Source of the DNA: Pontivivens nitratireducens | GTDB taxonomy: Bacteria > Pseudomonadota > Alphaproteobacteria > Rhodobacterales > Rhodobacteraceae | Assembly (NCBI RefSeq): GCF_014235845.1 | Contig: NZ_JACJUQ010000004.1 | Span: 216,171 to 280,170, forward strand | Length of the DNA: 64,000 nucleotides | Reading direction: 5' to 3' | In this document: positions 63,953-64,000 of the stretch, piece after piece | Position numbering within the stretch: the first letter of the stretch is position 1 | Layout of the letters: the number at the start of each line of letters is the position of its first letter | Made by a program: the position numbers and the translations under genes | The notes under the pieces: generated by a model | Told to the model about the DNA's origin: nothing | Database searches by the model: none | Seen by the model: only the letters and a program-made list of their open reading frames with translations

Positions 63953-64000
63953 AGGTTTGGCGGTGACCTACTCTCCCACGTCTTGAGACGCAGTACCATC
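63953..64000 (-). rRNA. rrf: 5S rRNA, 3' part
   Basis: The last 48 nt, on the minus strand, read GATGGTACTGCGTCTCAAG, ACGTGGGAGAGTAGGTC and ACCGCCAAACC, which is the 5S rRNA helix IV-V/helix I 3' end of alphaproteobacteria. The rest of the gene and, presumably, 23S and 16S lie right of the window. No tRNA follows 5S before the terminator. Confidence 0.93.

Overview
The window is a high-GC, gene-dense alphaproteobacterial chromosome segment, almost certainly from the Rhodobacterales (Roseobacter/Rhodobacter group). The reasons are the division ATPase MipZ, a DUF1013/TrcR-type regulator, the PetP-PetR pair in the same neighbourhood as petABC, a complete aerobic-type (CobA-CobO nomenclature) corrin pathway, a phasin, and many 4-nt ATGA-type overlaps. 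No phage, transposon, CRISPR array or plasmid marker was seen. This is core chromosome, not a mobile island.

Layout. (1) 0-23 kb, mainly housekeeping: mipZ; a D,D-carboxypeptidase with SPOR domain; a phasin; clpS; an rsmC-type methyltransferase; a secreted SNase-like protein; an acyl-CoA ligase divergent from a degenerate SDR; accD-folC; a class IV aminotransferase and a quinone oxidoreductase; a secreted RNase T2; the TrcR-like regulator; a membrane GGDEF-EAL protein; yidC-MOSC-acetyltransferase-engB-argB-sixA in a row; and a CPA2 cation/proton antiporter. (2) 23.2-26.3 kb: a four-gene, translationally coupled operon for oxidative (De Ley-Doudoroff type) galactose breakdown, made of SDR dehydrogenase, dgoK, dgoA and an SMP-30 lactonase. 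The galactonate dehydratase is missing. (3) 26.9-42.5 kb: a cobalamin supercluster on the minus strand, transcribed as riboswitch - DUF1636 - cobW - cobN - cobG - cobH - cobI - cobJ - (cobK on the opposite strand) - cobL - cobE - cobM - cobB - cobA - second riboswitch - cbiM-like permease - cobF - cobO. It covers all the ring-methylation steps, amidation, adenosylation and the large cobaltochelatase subunit. CobS/CobT and the nucleotide-loop genes must lie elsewhere.

(4) 42.6-49.7 kb: tRNA-Gly(GCC); a YbaK/ProX deacylase; a cysteine-free CnoX-like thioredoxin-TPR protein; a Lon-domain protein; a Trm112-like protein; rlmH-rsfS; a tungstate ABC transporter (tupB-tupC-tupA); and ilvE. (5) 49.9-59.2 kb: petP-petR; then an acuC-like deacetylase-xseB-ispA-dxs run feeding isoprenoid synthesis; a repeat-rich lipoprotein; trmL; and the cytochrome bc1 operon petABC, closed by a strong terminator. 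(6) 59.2-62.5 kb: a thiamine ABC transporter (thiBPQ) under a TPP riboswitch. (7) The end: a family 4 glycosyltransferase, a strong hairpin, and the 3' end of a 5S rRNA gene entering from the right on the minus strand.

For a new system, the honest reading is that nearly everything maps to known families. The least explained items are: the repeat lipoprotein with a short cysteine-containing C-terminal module; the SDR without its catalytic lysine; the RNase T2 with Gln at the usual catalytic Glu; the cobK/cobL start codons sharing one CATG; the serial B12 riboswitches with a terminator-like hairpin between cbiM and cobF; the triple TTAA phased at 10 bp over the SNase start; and an unassigned 73-residue protein.
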